Part shown: positions 22,531 to 36,900 of the stretch, one piece after another
Numbering within the stretch: the first letter of the stretch is position 1
Layout: every line of letters starts with the position of its first letter
Source: Absidia repens
Lineage: Eukaryota > Mucoromycota > Mucoromycetes > Mucorales > Cunninghamellaceae
Direction of reading: 5' to 3'
Length of the DNA: 64,000 bases
Assembly: GCA_002105175.1 (NCBI GenBank)
Contig: MCGE01000006.1
Span: forward strand, 2,009,580 to 2,073,579
Program-made: the position numbers and the translations under genes
Notes under the pieces: generated by a model
What the model was told of the DNA's origin: nothing
Databases searched by the model: none
The model's input: only the letters and a program-made list of their open reading frames with translations

Positions 22531-23691
22531 ACAATAAAATACTTGCTATCATCGATTTTTTTATATGTCTTTAATGATAATTTTTTTTCTTTCTTATTTT
22601 GTCATTTGTATGATCTTCAACGGCTACTTTCCGCACCATCGTTATACTCCTTTTCTCTCCTCTCCACCCTTAAGTATCCTCTTTATATATATGTACATAT
22701 ATACATATCTATTTATATCTGTGTGTGTATGTTTTTGTGGGGTTGTCGGTTTTTGATTAGTTAAAAGACAACAACAATGGCACTTCTAGCTACCAGAATA
22801 GACATGGATGTGGATTTACGTTCACAATCTTACAAAATCATGTGTGGGTATGATAGGGCATGATCAAAGAGAGGAAGGGGGAGGGGCATGAATGGCAGGC
22901 AGTCAGATGAGTGTAAATATTTTCAGCGGGGAAAAAATGTGGAGAATAAAAAAAAAAAATCTGTTGGCTTGGGACTTGGCCTCGACAAGAGCGGAATTCT
23001 TAAAAAGGAGGATTGTTGGCTGAGCTGGGTTATGGATGAGCCACTGGAGATGGATTTTCAAAAAAAAAAGAAAAAAAAAAAGACGGGCCTTCAATAATTT
23101 ATCCGCCCATTTCGTCAATATGTCAATTAAAAGCACAAGCATGACTTATCTATTTTATTGAAGATCAACCTTTTTTTTTTTTTTTTTTTTTTTTTATTCC
23201 GGGGTCATCGTCAGGAGCGTCAGATGATAATGACAGATGTATAAAAAGTAAAACAAAATAAACTATAACACTAGTCAAAAATATCAATGGTGGGATATCT
23301 CTGCAATAGTTGCATCTCATACACAAGAAAAAAATACCGCAGCCTCTACGTAGCACAGGTAACTGATATTTTCTGTTGTATCGCCACACCTGGCAGTTTA
23401 ATAATATCTCGTACAACATGGAAGACACATAAAAAAAAACATTGAAGACCAAAAAAAAAAGAAAAAAAAGGCATTAAAAGTAAAATAATATACATGAGTT
23501 TGGTTTTTATTGATATGTTGTATATGTATAAGGGAGGCTGTTTCTATGCTAAGGGGAAGAAGGAGGAATGATAGTATTAAAGCGGGTAGTGGGGTTATAA
23601 TAATTGTAAAAAAAAAAAAAAAAGATGTGCGGATAATAAGAAGGATAAAAAAGCGAATCAGAATGGAGATGAGTACAAGAAATACAAAAAT
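22531..23691. other. Intergenic, no gene seen
   Basis: AT-rich with long T- and A-runs (about 27 T from 23169; A-runs near 22950, 23065, 23610). Small ORFs are homopolymer-driven. Confidence 0.45.
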
Positions 23692-23706
23692 AACTAAACT
23701 AAGCTA
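23692..23706 (-). terminator. TAGCTTAGTTTAGTT 3' motif of the ANP1-like gene
   Basis: On the minus strand, about 120 nt after the stop at 23825, the sequence reads CTAGCTTAGTTTAGT, matching the motif seen after other stops. Confidence 0.4.
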
Positions 23707-23824
23707 GAAAGGAAGAAGAAAGAACACTATTCTCTCTTTTACCTTTGTACACGTGAAGCAATAAATAAGAATAATATAGATATCAAAAGTCTAAATGGCA
23801 AAGGGGTGAAGTGAAGCATAAATC

Positions 23825-24964
<1,140 letters not shown>

Positions 24965-26454
24965 AAGGTGTATGTGTATATGATTGTGCGTGCGTATGTG
25001 TTATGTGAGGGGGAGAGGAGGAAGGGGATAGGGGTAGGAGGTAGGTTGACTAGTGAAGATAAAAAAAAAATGGGAAAAAATGGAAGAGAAATAAAAAATA
25101 GAAATAAGAAAAAAAAGGGTGATAAATAAAAAAGGACCAAGGAACGAACGGAGTTCGCCGCCAATGGCACTAAATTTTGATTGGATATTCGTTCATCAAA
25201 TAAAAAAAAAAACTGTCCAATGAATCCCAGAATCATGGTTGTATTGGATGGAAATTATCATCATTTCATTTGATACAATTGGGTTTAATATCATATCCCT
25301 TTTTTACCGTATCGTTATTGACACTTTATGAATGATCATCCATTTGTCTTACTTTATAACACAAACTTGACTACTTAAAAAAGCCCAGAACCATATCTCT
25401 TGATTATTATTGCATCGCCGTTTTGACTTTAAAACTCGAGCTCAGTGGATATTTTTGTAACTCTTTGAAGATCCGATGATAGATTAGGAAGGTGATCGAC
25501 GAAAGAGTTACCATCATTCCCGGCTTACCCTAGCAATTTTTACCGTATGTATCGATTTTTTCTACCTTTGAAGTCTCCCTCCAATGTCGATCATTCTCTC
25601 AACAAATCAATTGTCACAACCTCATTTCATGCCATAATTAAACATTTGATAAGCACATATTGGTGTCTTCTCTCACAAATCCTCAATTGTTGAATCTTGA
25701 TACAAATTCTATCTTCTCACTAATAATTATATAAAATTAGACTCGCACGGTGCAAGTCTTTTCCATCACAGGTTCAAAATGGCACCTTACCAATTTTATC
25801 ATTTTTCAGCCAGATAAAAAAAAAAAGGTTGATGGCCAAATTTATTTTGTGGACTGGAACTTGAGGACCAGATTCTGCTTTGAGCTTAGACCATGACATC
25901 CTTCCACCTCCCCCCCTAAACTCATCCTACCCGTTTGAATCCTCTTGGCAGTTACTGATTTGAAATGTTGAAGTGTGGGGTTGGTGGGATTTCGAATAGA
26001 TACTCTCTCCGCCGTTCAGCACTTTATTGTGCAGATGAATGGTGGTTTGCTTGGCATCTTCAATCGACATTTTTTTTTTTTTTTTTTGTGTATAATGAAA
26101 AACCTAAAGCAGGTACTGATGTCTCCATTATTTTATACGTTAATGTACAGATGCTTTGGGGTGCAACTGAGTTTCGTTTGGACCGCGTTATTATACTATA
26201 CGCAAATCCCGCCTGGTGGAAATTAATGCTATTTCATATAGGGAAAGCTACATTGGCAGCACGGTCTAGGTTAGTTACTATGAATGGTAAGGCGGCAATG
26301 GAGCCACGTTTCATATTAAATGACCTAGAATCGCAAAACCATCGCTAGGGATTTAGAAGGGGGGGGAGAGGATAGGGTAGAGAAAAGAACAATAGTGGGT
26401 GAGCTATCCTAAAGAAGGTGCTTGATAGGTCACACTCTCAAAATAAACACAATA
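24965..26454. other. Intergenic, no gene seen
   Basis: Holds the ANP1-like promoter. A near-perfect palindrome GACTCGCACGGTGCAAGTC lies near 25740-25758. The 127-aa forward ORF at 25965-26348 contains a poly-Phe stretch from a T-run and no domain. Confidence 0.4.
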
Positions 26455-27125
26455 ACGTCTTCGCTTTCTATAAAATGGATCAGAGGACGAATAATAAAAA
26501 AGGCATACTTTATTGAGGCATATTGGTCAACATACTAAGCTAAACGCGTGGGGGGTTCATTGTAACAAGGGATCTATTGAGGGAGACTATGGAAGAGATT
26601 GAAGAATAGTCAACACTAATCTAATGAGACAAGTGTAAAAAGGGTTCTAATATATTGTACAAGGTATGACAAAGACGAAGGGGATATCATTTATTTAAGC
26701 ATAGCAATGGTCAACACTATTGAAATGGGAGACGGTTGTAAAAAGGGAATCCAATTTACTGTACAATATAAGACATGACTAAGACTATTGGGTCATTTTT
26801 TATTGAAGTAAAAAGAGACATATTTTATTGGGATACAGAAACAAACTATGTACAGGCTAAAACGAAACTAAGCAAATGACGGCTTCAAAAGGCCAACTAA
26901 TGGTGGTCCCCAATCCTGAGTCCAAAATGAAAGGGTTTCCCCATGCATCTTGAAATCCCTGAGCTGAAAACCCTTTTAAGCTAGTCCTAACACTAATCTA
27001 AGTCCACCAGAAACCATAAAAGCCGTGATTGCGAAGATAAAAAAATGAAAGAGAGCGACAACAATAAAAATAAAAATGGCCCTCATTAAAAAAAAAAAAA
27101 TTCACGTACGCGGGATTTAAAACTC
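26455..27125 (+). repeat. Dispersed repeat family, copy C (longest)
   Basis: Collinear with copy A: GAGGACGAATAATAAAAAAGGC, TTTATTGAGGCATATTGGTCAACA, TACTAAGC, TGTACAAGGTATGA, TTATTTAAGCATAGCAATGGTCAACAC, GGGTCATTTTTTATTGAAGTAAA, ACATATTTTATT, GGCCAACTAATGGTGG, CCAAAATGAAAGGG, CCTGAGCTGAAAACCC and CTAGTCCTAACACTAATCTAAGTCCACCAG. It ends with an A-run and CACGTACGCGGGATTTAAAA. The stem AAGGGTTT / AAACCCTT is perfect here (read on the minus strand). Confidence 0.85.
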
Positions 27126-27553
27126 TCGCAGTGGTCATTGTTTTCGCCAGAAACGCATCTATGGCTCTACATTAATAGAGATTAATGATAGCTCTTGGAT
27201 AGTTACACATTTTATGTTATTGACGTGAAGATGTACCGCTAGTCAGGAAAAAAAAATTGGGTTGAAAAATCAATAATTTTCCGCTTAGATGGGTGGTGGT
27301 GGTGGAGGACCAGAATGCTCCATTTTCCACTTGGTCACTCTTTTCCCGCAACTTGCAATAAAACTTTCCTTCAACAAATGTGTATATATTATATTTTATT
27401 CAAATCGTTGTGTTATTCATTTTGTTAAAAATAAAATTTGTAAACGATGGCAGCAACGTTATTATTATTATTACTATTATTACTATTATCATTAGATGTT
27501 TATATAAATATGTATATGGAAAACGACCTTCCGTTCGCCCCTCCCTTTCCCTC

Positions 27554-29594
27554 CTATTTGAGGTTATTATTGATTGTCCGTACCATTGCCATGATGGGTC
27601 GTAAACCTCCTGATTTCGCTAGGTCGAGCGGTGTGGCGACTTTTTTGATAACGTTTGGATCGGCACCCAAATCGTCGACGAGTTTGGCAGCGGCTCGAGG
27701 CCGTCGATGTTTGAGAGCATAATGGAGAGGGGTTTCCCCTTTGTAATCAACGGCATCTGGAATTTGGCCACATTCTCGTACCAAAAAGGTGATCATCCTT
27801 GTTTTGCCTGCCATACTGGCATAATGTAAAGGTGTTGCTCCTATTGATGATTATTCAGGAAAATAAAAATGAGTTGCATGCTTTTTTTTTTTTTTTTTGG
27901 GTTGTTTCAGAAAAAAAAAAAAAAAAAAAACCACCCTTACCAGCATCATCGACTTGATCCAATAATTTTCGACATACACGTAAAAGATACGTGACCACAT
28001 CAAATGCATCGGCCTCAATGGCAGCCAATAGAGCGTTTTTCTTTTGTGGACCTTTACTTGTCAGAATATTCACATGCGCACGCTCGACCAATAATCGCAC
28101 ACCGTTCATATAGCCCAGTGAAGCAGCGAGCACCACAGGAGAAATCATGTCCTTGTCATTGGTGACGAGTGGTAAGGCATTGGGATTGGCCCCCGCTTCA
28201 AGGATCCGTTTTAACGCATTTGTGTTTCGAACAACAAGTAACGCGTGGATTAACCCATATCCTTCCTTGACGGATTTGATGGTACCCGAATTGTTGGCGA
28301 CATTTGGTTGACCCCCTCGACTCAAATAATTTCTGAGTTTTGAGAAGTTAAAAAAAAATCAGGGGGTAAGAACAATGAGAAACGTTGCATGCAAAAAAAA
28401 AACTACATTCTCGTTTTTTTTTTTTTTTTTTTTTTTTTTTTTGGAGAAAACTTACTTGATTAATAGTTCGACTTCTAATTTGTTGGGTTTTCCTTTGGCA
28501 ATAGTGTTCCAAAATCCATCACCACATGCAAATTTCAATTCTTCAGTAACAGGCAATAATGGTAACGGCACATGGGAACGCACGAGGGAAACAGTCGAAG
28601 GCGGTGATGGCGGAGTTGAAATCGTTTTTTCATGCCCCTGAGTTTCTGTTTTTGGCGCATGGTTGGATGGTGGAGGGACACTGACAAGTGCATTCGACTC
28701 GGTCTCCCCATTTTTCAGTGATGATGATGTTATTGAGCTAGATGTTTCATTTGATGGTAATGTGGTGGATGAATTAGTTGATGGGAATGAGGACGAGGAG
28801 AATGATGATGATGACATTGGTGGCGGCGGTAAGGGTAGATCGTCTGCTGGCTGCGGCTTGGCTGAAGGAATGTGTGTGGGATAACAATGTTCGAAGACGG
28901 ATGCAATGTCAAACGTGTCCTCATTATCATTATTATTGTTGTCGTCGTTTTTATCATTTGGAAGAATGGATGAATTATTATCAAAAATGGAATCATTTTC
29001 AGGTATTTGTGTTGATGTGACTGATGATGGACGGCGAGAAGACGCAATTGAAGAAGGTGGGTAATAAAAACTATCCATAGAAAAGTGACTGAGTTGACTT
29101 GATTTTCCACTAGTGCTACGTGAATAAACGGTTTTGCTAGAATTTGAGACGCTGGTAGCAATCGTAGAGCGTCCACAACTATCAACACTGAGACAGGAAC
29201 GGCGGTCGAAAGGTAATGAAGACGCATGATGTTGTTGTTTATGTGAATAATGGCTAGTGTTGGTATTATTATAGGTAATCAGATCGCATTTCGCTTTGTA
29301 AAATTGTAAATCCCGCATACATTTATGATATCTGGTCGATTCTGCCTGAGATTCATGCTGTAATGTGATATAAGAGTATTCCAATTCGTTCATAGCGCTG
29401 ATCATATCATCATGTCGTTTTGTCCATGAAGTAATAATACAGTCCATGGCTTTGTGAATACGATTTTGCAATTCTTGCTCATTCACTAGACTTACAGCGG
29501 TATAAAATTCTTTAATTGCCGCAGCGTCCGAGATATAACTTGAGGTTGATTTGTTAGTTCTTGGTATAGTGTTAAAGGACCGTATATCATTCAT
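27554..29594 (-). CDS. Ankyrin-repeat protein with N-terminal coiled-coil region
   Basis: Three exons, 29594-28456, 28332-27941 and 27840-27554, 605 aa, phases 2 and 1. Residues ~15-110 are helical and heptad-like (EFYTAVSLVNEQELQNRIHKAMDCI, MISAMNELEYSYITLQHESQAES), reminiscent of a BAR/coiled-coil dimer. The middle is Ser/Thr/Asn/Pro-rich. The C-terminal third has ankyrin repeats: GLIHALLVVRNTNALKRILEAGANPNAL, SPVVLAASLGYMNGVRLLVERAHVNI, NALLAAIEADAFDVVTYLLR, ATPLHYASMAGKTRMITFLVREC and ETPLHYALKHRRPRAAAKLVDDLGADPNV. This suggests a cytoplasmic or membrane-peripheral scaffold; partner unknown. The upstream ORF extension before the chosen ATG is a Phe/Tyr/Lys run from leader sequence. Confidence 0.85.
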
Positions 29595-30521
29595 TTTTTT
29601 TTTTTTTTTGTAAAGGAGAAAATGGAAAGAGAAAAGAATGAAAATATAACAATAAACAATGCGTCCCAATTTCAACCCTTTTGCCTCGAAGTTTATTTAT
29701 CCTTTTGTGAGTCTCCTTTTTTAGTCAATATAATCTAAGGAGATACGTTGAGTAAAAGTATTTCGAGGTAAAACTCTAATTCCATATATGTATGCTAGCA
29801 ATCTTAAACAAGTACATATCCACCATTCAACAAATAGGTATCATAAACTAAATCGAAATATAAATTCCTTTATTCAATTTTTTTATATTTTCAAATACCC
29901 ATACTATGTAAATAAACAGTCATGTAAGACATAAACATACTAAACTAAATAACTATGGCTACAAAAGGGGCATCTAAACTACACAGCATCATGGATCATT
30001 GCTTTTTCGTTGTCCCCAGCTGACCATCCCCTACTATTAAATTCGGTCAATTATCAACACCCTGGTTTATTACCCGCTGACTTGATTGCTCGATCCCGGA
30101 AACTATTGAAAAGAAGGCAATAAGAATAAGAACGAAATGCTCGGTTGATCACTTTTTTGTTATTGTTTTAGGTTACCAGATCTAAAAAACAAATAATCGA
30201 TTGATAAAACTTGCAAGCTTTTTTTTTTTTTCTTTTGTCGAGAAAAACGTCAATGGCTGATCCGCAACGGGGATGGCATAAAAGATGTTTCCACCACAGA
30301 TTTGAGTAAAAAAGAGAATAGGAGTGAGTACAGAGAGATGATTGATGGCGTTGACTGATGTTCATATGGTAGTTCCGTACATTTCTATGCCAATAAGGGG
30401 AGGGATAAAAGGACCAAAATCAACCCTATTGGAATACAGAGGAAGGAAAAAAAGAAGAAGAAAGAAAAAAGTCAGCATATTTTAGTCAAACTACCATACT
30501 ATTTAGTTACATACATGCATA
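29595..30521. other. Intergenic
   Basis: The ankyrin gene promoter lies on the left. Near 29937-29950 the minus strand has a TTTAGTTTAGTATG motif that may be the 3' end of the small gene at 30522-30816. No further gene. Confidence 0.4.
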
Positions 30522-30816
30522 TCAAGAAAGTGCCAATCCAAAATAAAATATTGACACCGGTTGTGAAGTGTGTTGCTGTCGTTGGCGTAATCTTGTCAAG
30601 AGATCAGGTTGCCAAATCAGTGGATGTTGTCCTAAAGGTCGTTGGTGAGAGAGAGCCGATCTTTGTATGATGTCGGTTGAAGCATTTTCATTGGCACAGG
30701 ATGAAGTAAACCTAATAAAAAAAACACAGTAAACCATTCTCAGTGAATCTACGCACCATTATATATTTTTATATCAAATACAATGCTTTCTATTTCACAT
30801 ACCTTAAAATCACCAT
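30522..30816 (-). CDS. Small hypothetical protein, 67 aa, spliced
   Basis: Exon 1 is 30816-30803 (ATG to AAG, followed by GTATGTG) and exon 2 is 30711-30522 after a TTTATTAG acceptor. The join is phase 2 and gives MVILRFTSSC, then a basic/Gln-rich body (SALSHQRPLGQHPLIWQPDLLTRLRQ) ending in a hydrophobic FYFGLAL. The family is not recognised. The frame is also open for about 36 nt upstream of the ATG, so the true start may be in an earlier exon. Confidence 0.4.
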
Positions 30817-31193
30817 AGATCTTTTAAAAAAAACCGCCCCATGATATTCATCGAGGTTTCAAAGAAGCAGAGCACATCACATGTATATCGTTTCAGGGCA
30901 AACTTATTGTTTAAACAAAGTAAAGAATCTGAATAAAGACAACTTGAAAAAGGATTACACGAGGGAGATCATTATACATATCGGGGATAGGGGGCGGTGA
31001 CGAAAGCCCTTCAAAGTTCACCAAAGAGAGACAACGCCCAAAGTATGCTGACTTCCCCCCCGCATCGTAAATACCCTAAACTTTAAATTGAGATAGAAAT
31101 AGTTGAGTAAATTCGCTAGTAATAGTTTGTTTCAAATAAATCATTTAGTCCGAGTCTTACCCAGAGAGATTTTGAAAAGTATTGGTCCATTGT

Positions 31194-31553
31194 TCAGCTC
31201 GACTTCCTTTTCAATTCAATCGTTTGTGCAAATGGTAAAGGAGCCGCCAGACTAATACAAAACGGCCAAACAAAAAAAAGAGGCATAAGTACTAATTTGG
31301 TAAAGGTAAATGATTGTAGTCGTTCAAATACATCTTCCCTCTATTTACCTTTCCTTTTGAGTAAAGTGGCCAGGACAGCGTGGCCGCACGGAAGAGTCAC
31401 CTCCCTTATATTCGTGAGTTTTAAAAAAACAGTATGCGCTAACCCTATTAAAATATAAGCCAGAGAGACAGAGTGAGAGAGAGAAAGAACTAGAAAAAGG
31501 TTTATTTTTTTTTATGTTACCTGGGTTTTACAAACACAAGCAAATCAACCATT
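31194..31553 (-). CDS. Small hypothetical protein, 61 aa, divergent from RPL32
   Basis: Three exons join in phase: 31553-31522 (donor CCCAG/GTAACA), 31444-31349 (acceptor TTTTAATAG, donor GGAAAG/GTAAAT) and 31251-31194 (acceptor TGTATTAG). The product starts MVDLLVFVKP and ends TIELKRKSS. Another good donor (CTCTGG/GTAAGA) sits at 31162, past the stop, and in a shifted frame the same exon reads KEVELNNGPILFKISL. So the real protein may be longer, with either a different acceptor or a one-base error in the AAAAGG run. Family unknown. Confidence 0.3.
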
Positions 31554-32191
31554 AAGGATAATCCATAGTTTGACGACCAGTACAGGCATATATAAGGAGA
31601 GTGAGTGAATTTCAAATGTCAACTATTGTTGGTGATGCATAGATATTGAGCATTCAAATGTTAAATATATTCAACTATTCTATCAGAATAATACTATTAT
31701 AGCATAGTGTTGTTGTTGCAATATTGTTGAAGGTGATATTCCGCATTTGAGTGAAAAGAAAAAAGAAAAAAAAAAAGGAGGCAAAAAAAATGTCGGGGGT
31801 TTAATATTCTCTCGATTTTCACAGTGGTTGCATTTTCGATTTCTTGATTTTCCCTTCCTCTTCTAATTACCCTTTGACAAGGTAAGTTCACGCAGAACAT
31901 TTTTTTCCCATTTGACAATAGACTTTCATTGACGATCGATATGGATGATAAACGAATGAATACAACGATGGATGGATGAATGGATGGATGGATGATTATA
32001 TGTATCGATGAAGGGGATGCGCAGGCAAAAGGAAACAAACGCAGTCGACCACCCACCTACCCACTCAACATTTACTATGCAGCATTCAGTATCAGTTTAT
32101 CATTCGCATCGATCGTCATGACTATTGGTATAAATATTCTACTTATACAAACTCACTTTTTACCTTTTGTATGGCTACTTTTTAGATCAAT

Positions 32192-32654
32192 ATGGTTACT
32201 CCTGCCGTGAAGCACACCATCGTGAAGAAGCGTACCGCTACCTTCAAGCGTCATCAATCCAACCGCTTCATGCGTGTCGGTGTAAGTATATAGAAAGTTC
32301 AATTTGAAGCAAAACGGGAAAAGCTGATCACCACTATTATCATTATAGGAATCCTGGAGAAAGCCCAAGGGTATTGACAGTTGTGTCCGTCGTCGATTCA
32401 AGGGTCAAGCTCCTATGCCCAAGATTGGTTATGGATCCGCCAAGAAGACTCGCCACATGTTGCCCAACGGTTTCCGCAAGTTCACCGTGTCCAACGTCCG
32501 TGAACTCGATTTGTTGTTGATGCACAACCGCTCTTATGCTGCTGAAATCGCCCACAACATCTCTTCCAAGAACCGTGTTACCATCCTCGAACGTGCTGCT
32601 CAACTTAACGTCAAGGTTATCAATGCTGGTGCTCGTCTCCGATCTCAAGAATAA
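32192..32654 (+). CDS. RPL32: 60S ribosomal protein eL32
   Basis: Two coding exons, 32192-32281 and 32349-32654, 131 aa, intron phase 0. Family blocks are clear: [68 protein letters not shown] and [20 protein letters not shown]. Length matches eL32 (about 130-135 aa). The TTTTTAG just before the start, with a GTAAGT donor at 31882, implies a 304-nt intron in the 5' leader (31882-32185), a common feature of highly expressed ribosomal protein genes. Cytosolic large-subunit protein. Confidence 0.97.
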
Positions 32655-32728
32655 ATTATCACTGTTTTTTAGTACTTTTATACTGGTGTGATGATGATTG
32701 CTATTATTGTTATTACTCTAGTTGATAT

Positions 32729-32758
32729 TAGTTTAGAAAACATTTTATATTGAATAAA
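32729..32758 (+). terminator. eL32 3' end signals
   Basis: TAGTTTAG at 32729-32736 is followed by AATAAA at 32753-32758, about 100 nt after the stop. Confidence 0.6.
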
Positions 32759-33534
32759 AAAGATGAATTGTACAAATATTTTATGATGATGATGATGATG
32801 TTGTTGATTATATTTTGGGGTCTTTGTGCAAGGATGAATCATTTTTGGCTGTGCGTAGTATTATGATATGATTTTTCCCACAAACTTTTTTTTACGCCCA
32901 ACTTTAAAAAAATGACTTGACTTTTCACAATGATGTGGTGACGGGAAGGTCAATTCTTTTTATAGGGTCTTTTTATTTCAATGTTGCAAAAGTTGGGCTT
33001 ACACTTTTTATAACGTATCATGTGAGTGCCAGGTGTGTTTGTGTGTATATGCGATTTTGAAACACCGCGTTTGATGCAACGGCGGAATGATAGACGCCGA
33101 GATGTCCTTCGATTTTATAATGAGGACCGAGGCATTCATGGGTAAAAAGCTCCCAACATTTGCCATAAAGATGCTACGGTTACTGTTATTGGGCTTCTTG
33201 TCATACTGTGCTAAAAGACTATGCACGAAACACTAAAACTATAAAACAAAAAAGAAAATCTTATAATACATGAAATCAAGATTGCAGTCGAATTTTGAAA
33301 ATCAGGTACGATAAAAAAGAGTATCAGGTACACAATCAGAAAAAAAGAATAAAAATTCATTTGTTTTTATAGATAAAATGATCATATGTTTATTATTTAC
33401 ATGAATGACAATAATGATGATACTCATCCTAACTGATATCGAACATGCTTTTTTATTGTTTATACGCCAATTTGTTCAAGTATGACAAAAGATATGATTA
33501 CACGAATTGAACAAGAAAGTTGTTTTTAACAATC
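32759..33534. other. Intergenic
   Basis: AT-rich. Short ORFs occur on both strands around 33010-33226 but none has splice support. Confidence 0.4.
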
Positions 33535-33690
33535 CTAATAAGGATATGAGTCTGACATTTTTGGTTGAGCTTCAAAATCAATATACACTTTCTTTTGCCC
33601 TGCTTCTTGTTCCTTGTATAACAAGCGAAGAATCGTTGAATTGATGGCATTTAAAGAATATATTCTTTCTTTTTTCCTTCTTCTTCTTCT
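33535..33690 (-). pseudogene. Fragment resembling the C-terminal part of an SGNH-type hydrolase
   Basis: The minus strand is open from about 33690 to a TAG at 33537-33535 and reads SLNAINSTILRLLYKEQ, then GQKKVYIDFEAQPKMSDSYPY. The pattern of a helix followed by KVYIDFE is what precedes the catalytic DGLHPN block in GDSL/SGNH hydrolases, but the block itself is missing and no upstream exon was found. It may be a gene remnant or the last exon of an unrecognised gene. Confidence 0.25.
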
Positions 33691-33997
33691 TCATACTTTT
33701 TATTTATTCACAACGAACTCTCTTGCCAAACTTCTCACTTTAGATCATAGGATTACTGCATTCCTCTCCCTTCATTATACTATTACTGCCTAAAAAAACC
33801 CCACTATCTATTTTTTAAGCAGCTGACCTACTCCTTCTGCCACCTTTTTTTTAAGTTCCACTCCTTTTTTTTTTGTCGTTTCATCTTTTTTAATTTTTCC
33901 CCTTTCTTTCTCTTCTCTGTAACTTTTTATTTTTTTTATTTTTATTTTTTCTCTCTCTTACACACATTTTATTTTTTTGATTCATTGACTACACTTG

Positions 33998-36900
33998 ATG
34001 GGAAACGAAACTAGTCGTCCTACATTGGACAACACAAACTATGAATCAACTCAACGACCCTCAGCACGCCATGAACGTAAACGAAATAGCAGGAACAACT
34101 CATTAAGGCGAATCAAAGGGAAGTCATCGCGTTCAGTATTGGATCCCTCAATACTTCCTTTTGATACAACTTTGCCAATAACAACACCTTCACCAACCCC
34201 ACCCCCACCCCCATTAGCATTAGCAGCATCGACTTCACCACCTTTGCAACAAGTGGCGGCGAACACAACGAACACAAACTTCGGATCAGCTCCGGGTTCC
34301 TGTGAAACGGAGCGCGGACCCAACGATCCTGTTTTGGCATTATCTCATTCAGGATTTACACAACAACAAATGATTCCCTCTTCATCATCCGAAGCTAGTA
34401 TCTTTCCCAACCAACAACAACAGCAGCCATCTACAAAAATTAGTGGGGCTGCGGCTACTGCGCTATCTACATCATCGACATCTCCACCACCAGCAGCAAA
34501 AAGAAAAGCAAAACACTCAACACGCTCGATAATGACACCACCTGCAACATCAGCTTCATCCTCTTCCACCTTCTCAACACAACGCCGTCATTCACAGCGC
34601 GCTATCTCTACATTATCTAGTCATACCACTGACAGCAACTGGACCTGGACCGGCGATCTTTTCTCACATATTGATCCTGCTACTTCTTCTACCATCACAA
34701 CAATCACTGACTACTCCACCATTTCCAAGTATTCCATGTTTTGTCAGGACTGGCCTGCCTGTGATAAGCAACTAGTACGTTCTGCAGCTGAAGCAATGGC
34801 GATGCCAAGTACACCTATCACAACTACTATATTGGAACCGCCTCCTTATTCAACAAACACCGCCAACACCACCACCACCACCACTTCAGCATCATCTTCA
34901 TCTACTTCTGTACCAGCGACCACCTCCTTGGATTCAGCATCATCTTCGGTAGACAGCACTTTATCATCAAATGACAATGACAGCAGCTCACGGCGAGTGG
35001 AACAAATAGTAGAACGATTACAGCTTCTAATATCCTCATCATCAACATCATCATCAACATCGTCGACATTCAGCACTATTGTAGCCTGTCTCCTAGATGA
35101 CCTCTTCTCTTTGGCGGCCACTATCAAAAAAGAACAAGATCGTCAAAAAATCTACCAACTTGCATTATCAATGTGCGACAAATCAACGGCTGCTCGTGTA
35201 TGGACTGCGAGATGCCAATTGGATGGTTGGGGGACCGAATTACAACCTCGTCTTGGATTTACGACTTTATGTACCTTGGCTGAATCAAATTGTTGGGAAG
35301 CTTACTATCCTTTGGCACTGTGCTACTCTGATGGTGTTCCAAAACATCGACTATCTGCTCCTGATGTTACGATGGATGGTGCTGTTGCTACTGCAGATGT
35401 TACGACGATTCCTCCTCCTCTTACCTCTGAACCAAGCGCCGTCATCAATGATCATAGTGGTATCAGCAATCAAAGCAGTTTCGCATCCTCCTCTCTCTCT
35501 TCTTCTGCTTCATCTGCCTCTTTGGACCGACTGGAAATCCAACCCATCGACAAACAACAAGCATGGCGATGGCTGCATATGGCTGCTCAATTAGAAGTCA
35601 AGTCTCCCGACGATCCAAGAACAATGGTCAAGGCCCGTGCTCAATACAAAATTGGTACGATCTTTTTTGATGGTGATGCCTATACTGCTGCTGACCATGA
35701 CAAGGCTTTAAGCTGGTTTATTCAAAGTGCTGATAACCGGAACAAGTAAGTCAACCCTTTTATTTTTTAGGATATGAATTTTTGACTGATTTTTTTTTTT
35801 AAAAAAAACTTTATCGATAGATATGCTCAATTTATTGTCGGTTTCCATTATGAACAAGGCATCATCGTATCCAAAAATGCATCCATGGCCAAGAACTATT
35901 ATTTATCAAGTGCGCAACAAGACTCTCCTGATGCCCAAGCTGCTCTTGGTATACTGCTTGTAGACGATCGGCAGTTTGACACGGGATTGAAATGGCTTCA
36001 TGATGCTGCAAGAATGGTAATACAAAAAAACTAAAACAAAAAACCTAAAACATGACAATGTGGAGCAGGACAACTCACTCAATGACTTTTTTTTTTCCCA
36101 TTTTCGTGTGTGTATATAGAAAAATACACGTGCTTTGGTGAAACTAGGTACAATGCATGAATGTGGTCAAGGTATTGCCAAGGATGAACATCAAGCACTT
36201 CTCTACTACAAGGCTGCGTGTGAACAAAATGATCCATCAGCACATTATCTTCTTGGTTTACATTATCGACTCGGTACCCTTGGGCTATCACAACATTTGA
36301 TCCAGGCTGGTAAACATTTCACAAGATCGGCAAGACTAGGGTTTGCTCCTGCACAACGACTCTTAGGGCTCATGTATATGCAGGGGATGTTATTGGGTGC
36401 AGCTACTACCAGTACTCCGACAACCACAGCTACTTCTGAAACAAACCGCAACGAAGATCAACTGCAACGCAAGGCCGAAAAGACCGCTCTCCTTTGGTTC
36501 CGTCGTGCAGCTTCTCAAGGTGATGTACGAGCGTTTGGCTTGGTGGGTGCCTGTTACCAGTATGGTCGCGGTGTGACGACTAACTATGATGTTGCAAAGG
36601 AATACTATCGCAAAGCTACCCGGTTGGCTGGTCCCTTCCAAGGCGTGGCTCAAATTGCGCTTGCTCAGCTCTTACATCAGATGGGGAATCATACGGAAGC
36701 TATCACTTGGTTCAATCGTGCATCTACCTCTGCAACTCCCAGCAACATCGACGATGCTAATGATGATCAAGCTGCTGCTGCTGCTGCTGTTGTGCCGCCT
36801 AGTGGACGCTCACCTTCTCGAACGGCTCGATTGATGTTGGCTCGCTATTATTTGCATGGTTGGCCTGGTGTCGTCAAGGATGGAAAAAAAGCCTTTGCTA

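Noticed and set aside
25965..26348. Forward ORF of 127 codons
   Set aside because: Contains a poly-Phe stretch from a T-run, no recognisable domain, lies in repeat-rich spacer.
33008..33226. Minus ORF of 72 codons, with a competing plus frame ending RFYNEDRGIHG
   Set aside because: Neither has splice-consistent neighbours or family resemblance.
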